A stretch of 64,000 nucleotides of DNA from NCBI RefSeq assembly GCF_030068455.1, contig NZ_JAQOSQ010000011.1, forward strand, positions 62,001-126,000. Reading direction: 5' to 3'. The notes beneath the pieces were generated by a model. That model did not search any database and had not been told where the DNA came from. It saw only the letters and a list, made by a program, of their open reading frames with translations. Both the position numbers and the translations under genes were made by a program. The stretch comes from Roseofilum casamattae BLCC-M143. Its GTDB lineage: Bacteria; Cyanobacteriota; Cyanobacteriia; Cyanobacteriales; Desertifilaceae. Position 1 is the first letter of the stretch. Every line of letters begins with the position of its first letter. Positions 1 to 9,511 of this stretch are shown piece by piece.

Positions 1-1
1 C

Positions 2-1483
2 TTGTTTTTCCCAATTAAAACGACTCTGAAACCACAAACACTGCCGGACGGTTTGTCGTTTCCAGTTGAGGGAGAAATTAGCTTAACCGCTCAAATTGGC
101 GATCGCCAGCATCAAGACCGCTTTCCATTCCGCCTATTTGCCCAACCCACTCCAGCCAGCGCAACCCTGACTGTCTTTGACCCGGTGGGGACGACCACAC
201 AAATGCTGCAACAGTTAGGCTACTCGACGGTTCCCTGGGACGGACAAGAGACTGACTCGCTGTTGATTATCGGTCGCGAGGCCCTATCGGACGGCCGTCA
301 ACTCCCCGGAGATTTGCGCGAGTTTATCCGCAACGGAGGACGGACATTAATCTTCATTCAAGATCGACAATGGCTACAAGAGACTTTAGGCTTGCGCACC
401 TGCCCTCATCTGAGTCGCCGCGTCTTTCCCATCGACCCCAACCATCCCGCGATCGAAGGATTAGATCGGGAGGATTTACGGGACTGGCGAGGAGCGAGTA
501 GCTTAGTTGAGGCTTATCCAGATACCACTGAGACTGGCTTTGAGACCAGCCCGCACGGTTTTCCTCCCTATGGATGGCATTGGGGAAATCAAGGCTCGGT
601 CAGCAGTTCTGCCATGGAAAAGCCACACCTGAGTTCGTGGCGACCCATTTTAGAATCAGAGTTCGATCTCGCCTATACTCCGCTCATGGAGCTGGACTAC
701 GGTGGAGGACGCTTAATCTTGAGTACTTTAGATTTTGCCGATAATATTCCTCTCGATCCGGCCGCAACTCAACTGGCAAAACAATTGCTCGATTATGCCG
801 CAACAGCTCCGTTGGCGGCAAAAGCGTCATCGACTCTATTTATCGGCAGCGATGGGGAAGCAACAGCGCTCGATCGCTTGGGTTTAGTCTATCAAAGGGC
901 AGATGGACTATCGACTGATGCACCGTTGGCGATTATTGGCGAGGACGCTGAGGTGAGCGACAACCAGTTGCAAGGGTATCTCCAGCAAGGCGGTAAGGTA
1001 TTGATTTTACCGCGACACGATCGCCCGATTTTAGGCTTGACAACGGCAGCTGCTCGGGATTTTGCCGGTTCTCTTCAGGTTCCGCAATGGCCGGAAACTC
1101 GCGGACTGAGCGCGTCGGATTTGCGATCGCGAGCGGACTACGATACCTGGTTAATCCAATCAAGCGACGATCTCGGAGCCGAGATTGGTGCGGATGGACT
1201 CTTAGCTCGACGGCAGGTTGGTTCGGGGATTGCGATCGCAACTCAGCTCGACCCCGATGCTCTCAATGCAGATACGAATACGTACTTGCGCTATACTCGC
1301 TGGCGACATACGAGAGCACTTTGCCAGATCTTAGCTAATTTAGGTGCAACATTTAAAGGGGACGAATCAGTCTTTGAGGCGATTAAATCCGGTCGAGGAT
1401 CTGGTAAATCTCCGTTGTATCATCCCGACTACCGGACTGATTTCGAGTTGGGCGACAATCCCTATCGCTACTATCGCTGGTAA
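2..1483 (+). CDS. C-terminal part of a large glycoside-hydrolase-like protein (5' partial)
   Basis: The reading frame is open to the left edge, so the true start lies outside the window; the TTG at base 2 is probably not the start. The visible 493 residues hold two similar alpha/beta modules (about residues 50-260 and 270-450), each with a strand such as LLIIGREAL or LAIIGEDAE followed by GGRTLIFIQD or GGKVLILPRH. This looks like the glutamine-amidotransferase-like fold found in the C-terminal parts of beta-galactosidase/GH2-type proteins. The tail ends FELGDNPYRYYRW. The catalytic barrel is not in the window, so substrate and activity cannot be stated. It precedes recO by 26 bp in the same direction. 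Confidence 0.55.
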   Translation: MFFPIKTTLKPQTLPDGLSFPVEGEISLTAQIGDRQHQDRFPFRLFAQPTPASATLTVFDPVGTTTQMLQQLGYSTVPWDGQETDSLLIIGREALSDGRQLPGDLREFIRNGGRTLIFIQDRQWLQETLGLRTCPHLSRRVFPIDPNHPAIEGLDREDLRDWRGASSLVEAYPDTTETGFETSPHGFPPYGWHWGNQGSVSSSAMEKPHLSSWRPILESEFDLAYTPLMELDYGGGRLILSTLDFADNIPLDPAATQLAKQLLDYAATAPLAAKASSTLFIGSDGEATALDRLGLVYQRADGLSTDAPLAIIGEDAEVSDNQLQGYLQQGGKVLILPRHDRPILGLTTAAARDFAGSLQVPQWPETRGLSASDLRSRADYDTWLIQSSDDLGAEIGADGLLARRQVGSGIAIATQLDPDALNADTNTYLRYTRWRHTRALCQILANLGATFKGDESVFEAIKSGRGSGKSPLYHPDYRTDFELGDNPYRYYRW

Positions 1484-1509
1484 TATTCATCCGATGGATT
1501 AGTGAGTGT

Positions 1510-2373
1510 ATGAGCAAAACCTATAAAGCCACCGGAATTAATTTGAAAGCGATGGCCATGGGAGAGTCCGATCGCCTGCTGACTATTTTAACCTCCGAAC
1601 ATGGGTTAATTCGGGCGATCGCTCCCGGCGCGCGCAAAGCAAAATCCAGTTTGGGCGGACGGAGCGGGTTATTTGTGGTGAATTCCTTGTTGCTGGCCAA
1701 GGGGCGATCGCTCGATAAAGTTACGCAAGCTCAGACGGTAAAATCTTATGCTAAATTAAGCCAGCATTTACTCAAGCTGACGGCGAGTCAATATCTGGCA
1801 GAATTAGTTCTGTGCCAAGCTAACGAGCGATCGCCGCAACCGGAACTGTACGACTTGCTGCTCGTCCATCTCGATCGGTTAGAAGCCTGCGATCTTTCCC
1901 TCACTCTGGCTCATTTAACTCAAGGCATCTTTCACTTATTAGCTCTAGCCGGCCTCGCGCCGCAAGTCCATCAATGTTGCGTTACCGGAAAAGCCATTGT
2001 CCCTAATTTGAGCGATCCGGACTGGCAGGTGAAGTTTAACTTAGCCTCTGGAGGTTTAGTGACGAAAACGCGATCGGGTCAATCTCCACAGGTGAAAGAG
2101 TCGGGAAGTCCTTATCAAGTGCATTCCGATCGCCCATTGTCGCCAGCGCGAGCGATTGAATTTTCGTTAAGTGGCCATGGCGTCTGGATGTTGCAGCATT
2201 TGGCCGAATCGGAACTCCCGAGTTTAGATACCAATCCTCAATCCCTGTGGCCCCATCTGGAGCGTCTCTTGCGCGCGTACAGTCAATATCACTTTGACCG
2301 ACCTATCCGCGCTGCGGCTTTAATTGATACTTGTCTCGAGGCGCGATCGCCATCTGAGGATATTTATAGTTGA
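1510..2373 (+). CDS. recO: DNA repair protein RecO
   Basis: 287 residues, slightly longer than most RecO proteins. The N-terminal OB-fold begins KATGINLKAMAMGESDRLLT and continues with EHGLIRAIAPGARKAKS, the usual RecO_N signature; the rest is the helical RecO_C domain with a Cys pair (CCVTGK near residue 155). RecO works in the RecFOR pathway, replacing SSB with RecA on single-stranded gaps and annealing complementary strands. It follows the glycosidase-like gene by 26 bp and may be co-transcribed. The stop codon lies inside the left end of a foldback element that separates it from convergent aroB. Confidence 0.9.
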   Translation: MSKTYKATGINLKAMAMGESDRLLTILTSEHGLIRAIAPGARKAKSSLGGRSGLFVVNSLLLAKGRSLDKVTQAQTVKSYAKLSQHLLKLTASQYLAELVLCQANERSPQPELYDLLLVHLDRLEACDLSLTLAHLTQGIFHLLALAGLAPQVHQCCVTGKAIVPNLSDPDWQVKFNLASGGLVTKTRSGQSPQVKESGSPYQVHSDRPLSPARAIEFSLSGHGVWMLQHLAESELPSLDTNPQSLWPHLERLLRAYSQYHFDRPIRAAALIDTCLEARSPSEDIYS

Positions 2374-2516
2374 TTGAAATAACACTGAGACATAAAATCG
2401 CAAGACCAATGAGAGCTGAGCGGAGCCGAAGCTCGGACACCGCAACCAACCCGGACTTCGACTGCGCTCAGTCCTCACATAATCATTTGTCTCACTGTTA
2501 ATCGAATTGACTATAA
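2365..2516. repeat. 152-bp foldback (MITE-like) element between recO and aroB
   Basis: The two ends are 28-bp imperfect inverted repeats (2365-2392 and 2489-2516, 22 of 28 matching), both starting TATAGT outward and ending in AACA(C/G)TGAGACA. Inside lie two shorter hairpins, GAGC...GCTC with a CGGAGCCGAAG core and GGAC...GTCC with a CGACTGCGCTCAG core, which are themselves related as inverted copies. The element exactly fills the space between two convergent genes: its left end contains the recO stop and its right end abuts the aroB stop. It has no coding capacity and could serve as a bidirectional terminator. Confidence 0.7.
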
Positions 2517-3650
2517 CTAATAACCTGAGTTCGAGTTACTCGCACCTAAATCGGCCAGCACGTCCCGAAGCGTATCGTTGGGAACGGCATCGGTAATTTT
2601 CACTTCCCCAATACCCGTGGGGAGAATAAAGCGGACGCGGCCGGCTTTCACTTTTTTATCCGTTTGCAAGGTATCGAGAATATCCTCAACGGAGACGGAT
2701 GCCGGAATTTGGGTTGGCAGTCCGGTCTTTTGCAATAATGCCAGTTGGCGATCGCCGCATTCCCGATCCCATAATCCCAGACGAACGGCGATTTCACTAG
2801 CAGCAACCATGCCAATGGCAACCGCTTCGCCATGATTAATCGTTTCGTAACCGGTTAAGCTTTCAATGGCATGACCGATGGTATGTCCGTAGTTGAGAAT
2901 GGCGCGCACTCCCGATTCTTTTTCATCTTGACTGACCACTTCAGCTTTCGCTTGGCAGGAGCGAGTCAGAATGATGTTGAGTAACTCCGGATCGATCGCC
3001 AAAAAGCTATTCAGCGCTGTTGCCCCTTCCAGGCGCACAAATAGGTCATTATCCCAAATCACCCCATATTTAATCACTTCCGCCATTCCAGCGCGAAATT
3101 CGCGCTCTGGTAGGGTTTTCAGGACTTCCGGATCGATATGGACGAGACGGGGTTGGTAAAACGCGCCAATCAGGTTTTTCCCTTGGGGATGGTTTACCCC
3201 AGTTTTGCCCCCAACGGAAGCATCCACCATGGCCAGGAGGGAGGTGGGAACTTGCACGAAGTTAATGCCGCGCAACCAGGTGGCGGCAGCAAACCCAGTC
3301 ATATCTCCAATGACGCCACCACCGAGAGCAACTAGAGTAGACGAGCGCTCCAGACGCTGCTCTAATGCTTTGTCATATAGAGTCTGAATGGAATCTAAAG
3401 TTTTGTAGCGCTCTCCAGCAGGGATGAGATGGGAGGAGACAGAAAATCCGGCAGCACTGAGGGATGCGATCGCCCGTTCGCCATAGTAATCTGCCACAAT
3501 AGGATTGGAGACGACGAGGATTTTCTTGCCCAAATTTAAGTCTGCCAGGAGCGAGCCGAGATTTTCCAGGCTGTTGGGGGCGATCGCAATTTGGTAGGAT
3601 AAGGGCCCTAAGTCTACGTTAACCGTGGATTGTAATACTAATTCGTTCAT
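2517..3650 (-). CDS. aroB: 3-dehydroquinate synthase
   Basis: 377 residues from the ATG at 3650 ([15 protein letters not shown]); the frame extends 31 codons further upstream but those residues are not AroB-like. The enzyme converts DAHP to 3-dehydroquinate, step two of the shikimate pathway, using NAD and a divalent metal. Visible signatures are the NAD-binding [20 protein letters not shown], the substrate/metal region [20 protein letters not shown] and the His-rich [11 protein letters not shown] followed by [10 protein letters not shown]. It is transcribed divergently from the small petL-like gene, 91 bp away. The C-terminus (after about residue 360) is a short Asn/Ser tail ending next to the foldback element. 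Confidence 0.95.
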   Translation of the reverse strand: MNELVLQSTVNVDLGPLSYQIAIAPNSLENLGSLLADLNLGKKILVVSNPIVADYYGERAIASLSAAGFSVSSHLIPAGERYKTLDSIQTLYDKALEQRLERSSTLVALGGGVIGDMTGFAAATWLRGINFVQVPTSLLAMVDASVGGKTGVNHPQGKNLIGAFYQPRLVHIDPEVLKTLPEREFRAGMAEVIKYGVIWDNDLFVRLEGATALNSFLAIDPELLNIILTRSCQAKAEVVSQDEKESGVRAILNYGHTIGHAIESLTGYETINHGEAVAIGMVAASEIAVRLGLWDRECGDRQLALLQKTGLPTQIPASVSVEDILDTLQTDKKVKAGRVRFILPTGIGEVKITDAVPNDTLRDVLADLGASNSNSGY

Positions 3651-3741
3651 GGGCTGGCGATCGCTCTCTGCTGCAACCTTCCTCAATTGGCTGTATTCTA
3701 GTGTACGATATCTGTCCTTTTTTCGATCTAGGAAACATAAC

Positions 3742-3843
3742 ATGAGTATTGGTGGAATTATTGCATACGTCGCCTTCTTGGGAGGGATGTTTGGTTTTGC
3801 CCTAACCCTGTGGTTCGGACTGCGAGCAGTTAAACTGCTGTAG
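3742..3843 (+). CDS. petL: Cytochrome b6f complex subunit PetL-like, 33 aa
   Basis: A 33-codon gene with one predicted membrane helix ([20 protein letters not shown]) and a short basic C-terminus, LRAVKLL. The size, single helix, Tyr-x-x-Phe near the start and the (R/K)xxKL(L/I) end match PetL, a peripheral small subunit that stabilises the b6f dimer in the thylakoid membrane. A start at 3742 is supported by the AACAT upstream region and by the exact fit of the ORF to one helix. It stands alone, divergent from aroB and followed by a 9-bp hairpin. Other single-helix photosynthetic subunits are possible, since identification rests on very few residues. Confidence 0.7.
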   Translation: MSIGGIIAYVAFLGGMFGFALTLWFGLRAVKLL

Positions 3844-3869
3844 ATTTATCTCAAATATCGATTAACCTT

Positions 3870-3901
3870 CAGTAGGAGGAATGAATAGCTCTCTCCTACT
3901 G
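3870..3901 (+). terminator. Hairpin downstream of petL-like gene
   Basis: Perfect 9-bp inverted repeat CAGTAGGAG (3870-3878) and CTCCTACTG (3893-3901) with a 14-nt loop, 26 bp after the stop codon. No T-run follows, so it is a candidate transcript end or stabilising hairpin only. Confidence 0.45.
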
Positions 3902-4037
3902 ATATAACCTCTCAGGATCTGTACATTGAACCAATTGCCGCGACATTAGATCGGGCCGAGCAAGTCAAAATTGTTATCCTAAACCTATCTGGGAATCGGG
4001 TGCTCAATTCTCAACCTATGGTACGAGTAAAAGCAAG

Positions 4038-6377
4038 ATGGGACTAAAGACAACCCTCCCCTGGTGGCAAAAATGGCGATCGCGCTTTAGCAAAGAGGCG
4101 ATAGTTGCTAAGTTACGGCCGCTCCCACAGCCTAAGTTAACCCGGCTGGCGAGCGTCGGTCAATCGATTATCGTTATTAGTTTGGCAGCCACCTCTTCCC
4201 TTGGAATTTTGCGACAATTGGGATGGACAGAAGGACTGGAACTCTTAGCCTACGATCGATCGATTCAATCGCGATCGATTCCCGAACCCGATACTAGATT
4301 ATTAATTGTTGGCATTACTGAAGCCGATATTCAAGCGCAACAGAAATATCCGCTTTCCGATGAAACCATTTATCAATTATTACGCAAACTAAAAACGTAT
4401 CGACCCAGAGCTATTGGTTTGGATATTTATCGGGATGTTCCCCAACCTCCCGGACGAGATCGATTAATGGAATATCTCCAGGACGAAGGAGAACGTATCG
4501 TCACCGTATGTCAGTTAGGTCGAGGGAATGAGGATCTTGGCGTTCCTCCACCCCCAGGACTAAGTAACTCTCATCTGGGATTTGCCGATTTAGCTATTGA
4601 TGAAGATGGCGTGATTCGTCGCGCTCTACTCGCTGGGACACCCTTAAAGTCGTCTGAATGTCGAGTAAAATTATCCTTTGCCCTGCAACTGGTTCGACAT
4701 TATTTAGAACCGGATAAAATCAAAGCCAAATTCACTGAAGGAACGTTAATATTTGGCGATGTTCCAATTCCGCGAATTCGACATAATACTGGGGGATATC
4801 AAAATGTGGAAGCCGATGGATATGAGATTTTGTTAAAGTATCATTCGCCGGATAATGTGGCGAAAATGGTGAGTTTAACCGACGTTTTACAAGGACGAAT
4901 TGAACGAGATTGGGTGCGCGATCGCATTGTCCTGATTGGCATTACCGCACCCAGCATTAACGACTACTTTTTCACTCCTCATAGCAGCCGTCGAGATTGG
5001 GGCGATCGCAATCACCAAATGTCCGGCGTGGAAATTCACGCTCACATCATTAGTCAACTCCTCAATACCGTATTAAATGACGAACCTTTGATTCGTTCTT
5101 GGTCGGAAAATGGAGAACTGTTGTGGATCTTTTGCTGGAGCAGTTTCGGTGGATTGCTCGGTTGGAAGCTGCGCCACCCTTTTCGTTTGCTGGGGGGAAC
5201 CGTTATGGCGATCGCTGGATTGTTGGGAAGTGGTTTTCTCTTATTTCAAGCATCAATTTGGATTCCTCTCTTTTCGCCGATCTTAGGACTGATTATTACC
5301 GGCAGTGGAGTGTTAGCTTATCGTGCTTATCACAGCCAAAAATTAGAACAACAAATGACGGAGCGAGTCGAGCAGCAAAACCGCGATCTGCACGTACTGA
5401 AACGTCTCTTAGAACAAGGCGATCGACTCGCAGAATCCGACCGCTCGGGCACCTTAGAGGTAACTGATATTACCCAAAACTATGAGGCCGAATATGACGA
5501 TGATGTCACGGAAATTGCTTTAGGTAATGCGGAGGAATGGGAACGCCCGATGACCGTATTAGGAGGACGATATCATATTATTACGGTTTTGGGATCTGGA
5601 GGCTTTGGGCAAACTTATTTAGCGGAAGATATTCAACGTCCAAAACATCCATCTTGCGCCATTAAACACTTAAGACCGATGCATGTCGAAGGCAAATTAT
5701 TTGAAGTCGCGCAACGACTATTTAGTACGGAAGCGGAAATTCTCGAAATGTTGGGAAAACACGAACAAATTCCCCAACTTTTTGCTTATTTTGAAGAATA
5801 TCAAGAGTTTTATTTAGTCCAAGAATATATTCAAGGAACCCCATTCAATCAAGAATTGGAATCTGAGTTAGAAAATCGTAAAAAAATATCAGTGAATCGG
5901 GTGTTAGAGATCGTTCGGGATCTGCTCGATATTTTGACGTTTGTGCATCACTATCAAGTTATTCATCGCGATATTAAACCGAGCAATATTATTCGCCGCC
6001 ACAGCGATGGAAAATTATGTTTAATTGACTTTGGTGCAGTCAAGCAATTTTCGCCACAGCTCGATGAGAAAACAGAACGCTTTACCGTAGCTATTGGGAC
6101 GAAAGGTTATGCAGCTCCAGAACAGTTAATGGGACAACCGAGACTGTGTAGCGATATTTATTCCGTAGGGACGATCGCAATTTATGCCCTCACTGGAGTT
6201 GCTCCACAAAAACTGCGCCAAGATTGGAGTACGGGTAATGTCATTTGGCATCATTTAGCCGAAGATATGGATGTGGAGTTGATGGATATTTTTGATAAAA
6301 TGGTGGCTTATCATTTTCGCGATCGCTATCCATCGGCGACCGAAGTATTGAAGGCATTAAAACCCTATCTTAAATAA
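4038..6377 (+). CDS. CHASE2 sensor serine/threonine protein kinase
   Basis: 779 residues. A membrane helix near residues 43-60 is followed by an extracytoplasmic CHASE2 domain (about 65-350; DTRLLIVGITEAD, then RPRAIGLDIYRD, later DRIVLIGITAPSINDYF) and three closely spaced helices (about 360-440). A coiled linker leads to a Hanks-type kinase (about 510-775): Gly-rich loop GSGGFGQTYLAED near 517, Lys of CAIKHL, catalytic HRDIKPSN near 642, DFG in LIDFGAVK near 664 and GTKGYAAPEQ. All catalytic residues are present. The layout suggests an outside stimulus sensed by CHASE2 and relayed by Ser/Thr phosphorylation. It is a single gene, with no partner phosphatase nearby. Confidence 0.9.
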   Translation: MGLKTTLPWWQKWRSRFSKEAIVAKLRPLPQPKLTRLASVGQSIIVISLAATSSLGILRQLGWTEGLELLAYDRSIQSRSIPEPDTRLLIVGITEADIQAQQKYPLSDETIYQLLRKLKTYRPRAIGLDIYRDVPQPPGRDRLMEYLQDEGERIVTVCQLGRGNEDLGVPPPPGLSNSHLGFADLAIDEDGVIRRALLAGTPLKSSECRVKLSFALQLVRHYLEPDKIKAKFTEGTLIFGDVPIPRIRHNTGGYQNVEADGYEILLKYHSPDNVAKMVSLTDVLQGRIERDWVRDRIVLIGITAPSINDYFFTPHSSRRDWGDRNHQMSGVEIHAHIISQLLNTVLNDEPLIRSWSENGELLWIFCWSSFGGLLGWKLRHPFRLLGGTVMAIAGLLGSGFLLFQASIWIPLFSPILGLIITGSGVLAYRAYHSQKLEQQMTERVEQQNRDLHVLKRLLEQGDRLAESDRSGTLEVTDITQNYEAEYDDDVTEIALGNAEEWERPMTVLGGRYHIITVLGSGGFGQTYLAEDIQRPKHPSCAIKHLRPMHVEGKLFEVAQRLFSTEAEILEMLGKHEQIPQLFAYFEEYQEFYLVQEYIQGTPFNQELESELENRKKISVNRVLEIVRDLLDILTFVHHYQVIHRDIKPSNIIRRHSDGKLCLIDFGAVKQFSPQLDEKTERFTVAIGTKGYAAPEQLMGQPRLCSDIYSVGTIAIYALTGVAPQKLRQDWSTGNVIWHHLAEDMDVELMDIFDKMVAYHFRDRYPSATEVLKALKPYLK

Positions 6378-6399
6378 GGGCACTTCTATTAATTGCCGT

Positions 6400-7755
6400 T
6401 TAACGTTTAACGGCTGGAAGTGGAAGATCTTCTTTCGTACCCAAATTTTCGGGAGTAATAGTTAGTAGAGAATCTTCACCCGTGATTAAGCGCGCGCCGC
6501 GACCTCGGGTGAAATAATTCCATCCCCATTGCAGCATGACAACCAGTTTATTATCAAATTCAATAAGATAGTAAATATGGGCAAACACCCAGGTTAACCA
6601 AGCAATGATTCCGGTCAGTTTCATCCATCCTAAATCGACGACGGCGGCATTGTCTCCAATGACTGCGAGAGAGCCAGCATCGTGATAGCAGAAGGGAGCA
6701 TGAGTGCGGCCGCACAGTTCGTCTTTAATCCATTTCGCCACATATTTTCCTTCTTGCATGGCTACAGGAGCGACACCAGGTAAGGGGCGATCGCCTTGAT
6801 GGTTGAAGCTTGCGAGGTCGCCAATAACAAAGATATTGGGATAGCCAGCAATGCTTAAGTTATTTTCGACAATTACTCGCCCGGCACGGTCTATAGGGAC
6901 TCCGGTCTTCTCATTCAGGACTTTCCCCAAGCTGGAAGCTTTGACTCCAGCTGCCCAGAGAATCGTCCGCGCTGGAACTAATTTTTCGGTGTCTCCCTGG
7001 CGAACAGTCACCGCTCCTTCGGTGACATTGGTCACTAAAGTCTTCGTTTGTACGTTCACTCCCAGGTCGGTCAAATCGGATTCTGCTCTGGCTGATAGTT
7101 CGGGAGCATAGGGAGGAAGGATGCGATCCATCCCTTCCAGGAGCAAGATCTCGGCTTCAGTGGTATCGATGTGATGGAAGTCATTTTTGAGAACGCTATG
7201 AGCTAATTCCGCGATCGCCCCTGCTAATTCTACTCCGGTCGGGCCGCCACCGACAATGACGAAGGTGAGCCAAGCTTTTCGTTTTTCCGGATTGGTTTCT
7301 TTTTCAGCTGCCTCAAAAGCTCCATAAATCCGGCGGCGCATGAGCAGCGCATCTTCAATAGTTTTCAATCCGGGGGCAATGCTCTGCCATTGTTCGTTAC
7401 CGAAGTAGTGGTGTTTGACTCCAGTGGCGAGGATGAGCGTATCGTAGGAAAGCGTGCGATCGCCGAAAGTCAGCAGTTGGCGATCGGGGTCGATATCGGT
7501 GACCCGATCCAATAATACTTGAGTATTTTTATTATTATTCAATACCAGGCGCAGGGGCGAAGAAATATCCGCAGGAGAAACAATGCCCGTTGCCACTTGG
7601 TAGAGTAGAGGCTGGAATAGATGGAAGTTTCGTTTATCAATTAAGGTTAGTTTAACCGGTGCGTTGCCCAGAGCTTGAGCGGCATACAGCCCGCCAAAGC
7701 CTCCTCCAACAATAACGACATGGGGGATAGAGTCTTGTGTTTTAGGATCGACCAT
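6400..7755 (-). CDS. Type II NAD(P)H dehydrogenase (NDH-2)
   Basis: 451 residues. Two Rossmann dinucleotide sites are visible: FAD-binding VVIVGGGFGGLYAAQALG at residues about 13-30 and NAD(P)H-binding VIVGGGPTGVELAGAIAEL near 168, plus the FAD-contacting IFVIGDLAS. The C-terminal segment (TGIIAWLTWVFAHIYYLIEF onward) is the amphipathic/hydrophobic region that attaches NDH-2 to the membrane. It transfers electrons from NAD(P)H to quinone without proton pumping; in cyanobacteria such enzymes (Ndb family) are thought to monitor or poise the plastoquinone pool. It converges with the kinase gene with only 22 bp between stops. Confidence 0.9.
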   Translation of the reverse strand: MVDPKTQDSIPHVVIVGGGFGGLYAAQALGNAPVKLTLIDKRNFHLFQPLLYQVATGIVSPADISSPLRLVLNNNKNTQVLLDRVTDIDPDRQLLTFGDRTLSYDTLILATGVKHHYFGNEQWQSIAPGLKTIEDALLMRRRIYGAFEAAEKETNPEKRKAWLTFVIVGGGPTGVELAGAIAELAHSVLKNDFHHIDTTEAEILLLEGMDRILPPYAPELSARAESDLTDLGVNVQTKTLVTNVTEGAVTVRQGDTEKLVPARTILWAAGVKASSLGKVLNEKTGVPIDRAGRVIVENNLSIAGYPNIFVIGDLASFNHQGDRPLPGVAPVAMQEGKYVAKWIKDELCGRTHAPFCYHDAGSLAVIGDNAAVVDLGWMKLTGIIAWLTWVFAHIYYLIEFDNKLVVMLQWGWNYFTRGRGARLITGEDSLLTITPENLGTKEDLPLPAVKR

Positions 7756-7936
7756 AGCGTTGTGCGGTTTTCTCAGCGAATCAAATTCAATAGGTCAAGT
7801 GTAGTCTAACCTGAAGTGAGAATATGGAAATAAATGATACCGAATATTGGGATTAAGCGATCGTTATGAGTCAGAGAAAAATATTGGGCAACCAGAGTAC
7901 TATAGTATCTTTACTAGCCATTCATTGTTAATCGAT

Positions 7937-8773
7937 CTAAAGTACGCGCCGATCGCCATAACGAAAGGTATATCCGGCATCTTTGAGTTTCTCATTGGAA
8001 ACCCAAACATTATAAGGTCGCGGATCGGGTAGAGTCGCATCCCAGGTTACCGCAGGGAGTTGGTGCTGGGCAAATAAGCGATCGAGCAGTTCTTTGCGGG
8101 TTAATTTGGCATTATCGACCAGGTTGTAGATGCCATCGAGTTGCCGATCGCACCCTAAACTAATGGCGCCGACAATGTCCTCTAAGTGTATCCAGTTAGT
8201 GGCTTCGGCTCCCGTTCCCGGACGAGCCATACCTGCCATAAGTCGGTATATTTTAATCAACTCTCGGTTGGGGCCGTAAATGCCGCCGAGCCGAAAAATA
8301 CAGATATTGCGGGCGATCGTGGCGGCTTTGAGGAGCGCTTGTTCGGTTTCGGCTAGAATTTCCCCATTCTCCGATACCGGTGCAAGTGCATCGTTTTCTT
8401 TGCCAATTTCTCCGTTGCGATCGCCATATACCTGATAGCTGCTGGTATAAATAACTTGGCGGACTGCAGGCATCTCTTCCAGCAGTGCTACCAGAGTTTT
8501 CGCTGTTTCCAGATACGTCTTTTTATACCCTTCCGCAGTTCGACTCCTGGGATTAGCACCCACGCTGAGGAGGAGAATATCTTGTCCTCGAACGGCTTCT
8601 CGGAGCGCGACGGGATCGGAACCTTGAGTCACCACAACGCGATCGCTAATCTGTTGTAAGCTAGAGACTCTCTCTGGTGTCGTTGTCGTCACGGTTAAGG
8701 AATGTCCGCAATCGTACCAGTAGCGAGCGCAGGCACTACCCACATAACCGCACCCAATAATTCCAATTTTCAT
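7937..8773 (-). CDS. NAD(P)-dependent epimerase/dehydratase-like SDR protein
   Basis: 278 residues from the ATG at 8773 (MKIGIIGCGYVGSACARYW). An upstream extension of 52 codons in the same frame would overlap the neighbouring gene and lacks any domain, so I chose the internal start. The N-terminal Rossmann motif GCGYVGSA binds NAD(P); VIYTSSYQVYGD resembles the extended-SDR/UDP-sugar epimerase active-site strand, and IFRLGGIYGPNRE is the typical post-catalytic motif. Cyanobacterial homologues of this type are usually annotated only as SDR or NAD-epimerase; the substrate is unknown. It follows the gene at 8826-9359 in the same direction with a 52-bp gap. Confidence 0.75.
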   Translation of the reverse strand: MKIGIIGCGYVGSACARYWYDCGHSLTVTTTTPERVSSLQQISDRVVVTQGSDPVALREAVRGQDILLLSVGANPRSRTAEGYKKTYLETAKTLVALLEEMPAVRQVIYTSSYQVYGDRNGEIGKENDALAPVSENGEILAETEQALLKAATIARNICIFRLGGIYGPNRELIKIYRLMAGMARPGTGAEATNWIHLEDIVGAISLGCDRQLDGIYNLVDNAKLTRKELLDRLFAQHQLPAVTWDATLPDPRPYNVWVSNEKLKDAGYTFRYGDRRVL

Positions 8774-8825
8774 GACATGTTTCTGTAAGGAGTGGCATTG
8801 CCTACCCGTTTGTTGAGATTTAAAT

Positions 8826-9359
8826 TCAAATAATCGATGCGATCGCAGTTTGAATGACGTTTCGTTGCTCCTCGTCATAATTCCAACGCTTGAGGAAGGT
8901 TTCGTAGGTTCCCGCTCGGGTTTTCGCACTCTCGTGCAGGAGTTTGGCCTTCTCGCTCACTTCCGATAGTTGAATTTGTTCGATCAGAGCATGACAGCGA
9001 GAGGTTACCCGTTTGGAGTTGCTCGCCATCTCCGAGTTGTTATTCCGCTCGTGAGTCATCGCCATTGCGGAAGACATAGCAACATTTTTAACCAGAAGCT
9101 CGCTGACAATTTCTGGAGACATTTGTAGCGCTCCGATAACGCCGGGACTCGGGCGATCGGCCAGAGGGCGATCGTCAGTCAAATAAACAACAAAGAAACC
9201 GCGCGCGCCATTTTCGCTTCCGACTAATTCGCCAACGGTGGTTTCAATCTCCAGTTCGCTTAACTCTTTAGCATCTAAGAGCGACAGAAACTCTTGAGTA
9301 ATGGCGATCGCCTGTTCAAAGCTGACATTGTCTGGCACAGTTAAAGATGGATGAGGCAT
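8826..9359 (-). CDS. Conserved hypothetical protein, 177 aa
   Basis: I do not recognise this family. From the ATG at 9359 ([18 protein letters not shown]) the protein is soluble, with an acidic N-terminal half ([19 protein letters not shown]), a beta-like segment [12 protein letters not shown] and a helical C-terminal half. No signal peptide, membrane helix or catalytic motif is evident. An upstream in-frame extension to 9476 is Arg-rich and unlike the rest, so it is not used. It is divergent from ruvB (153 bp) and upstream of the epimerase-like gene, with which it may be co-transcribed. Confidence 0.6.
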   Translation of the reverse strand: MPHPSLTVPDNVSFEQAIAITQEFLSLLDAKELSELEIETTVGELVGSENGARGFFVVYLTDDRPLADRPSPGVIGALQMSPEIVSELLVKNVAMSSAMAMTHERNNNSEMASNSKRVTSRCHALIEQIQLSEVSEKAKLLHESAKTRAGTYETFLKRWNYDEEQRNVIQTAIASII

Positions 9360-9511
9360 ATTTAGTTGCAACACGATCGAATACAATTGCACTCTACGCA
9401 AATCGCGACGTATACATCGCGAACCACGAGCAGAAACAGCAAGAGTTATGGTATAGAGTGTATCAAGTTTTGGCAACCTTTGCCCCCTGTATCTTCAACT
9501 CTCCTACAATT

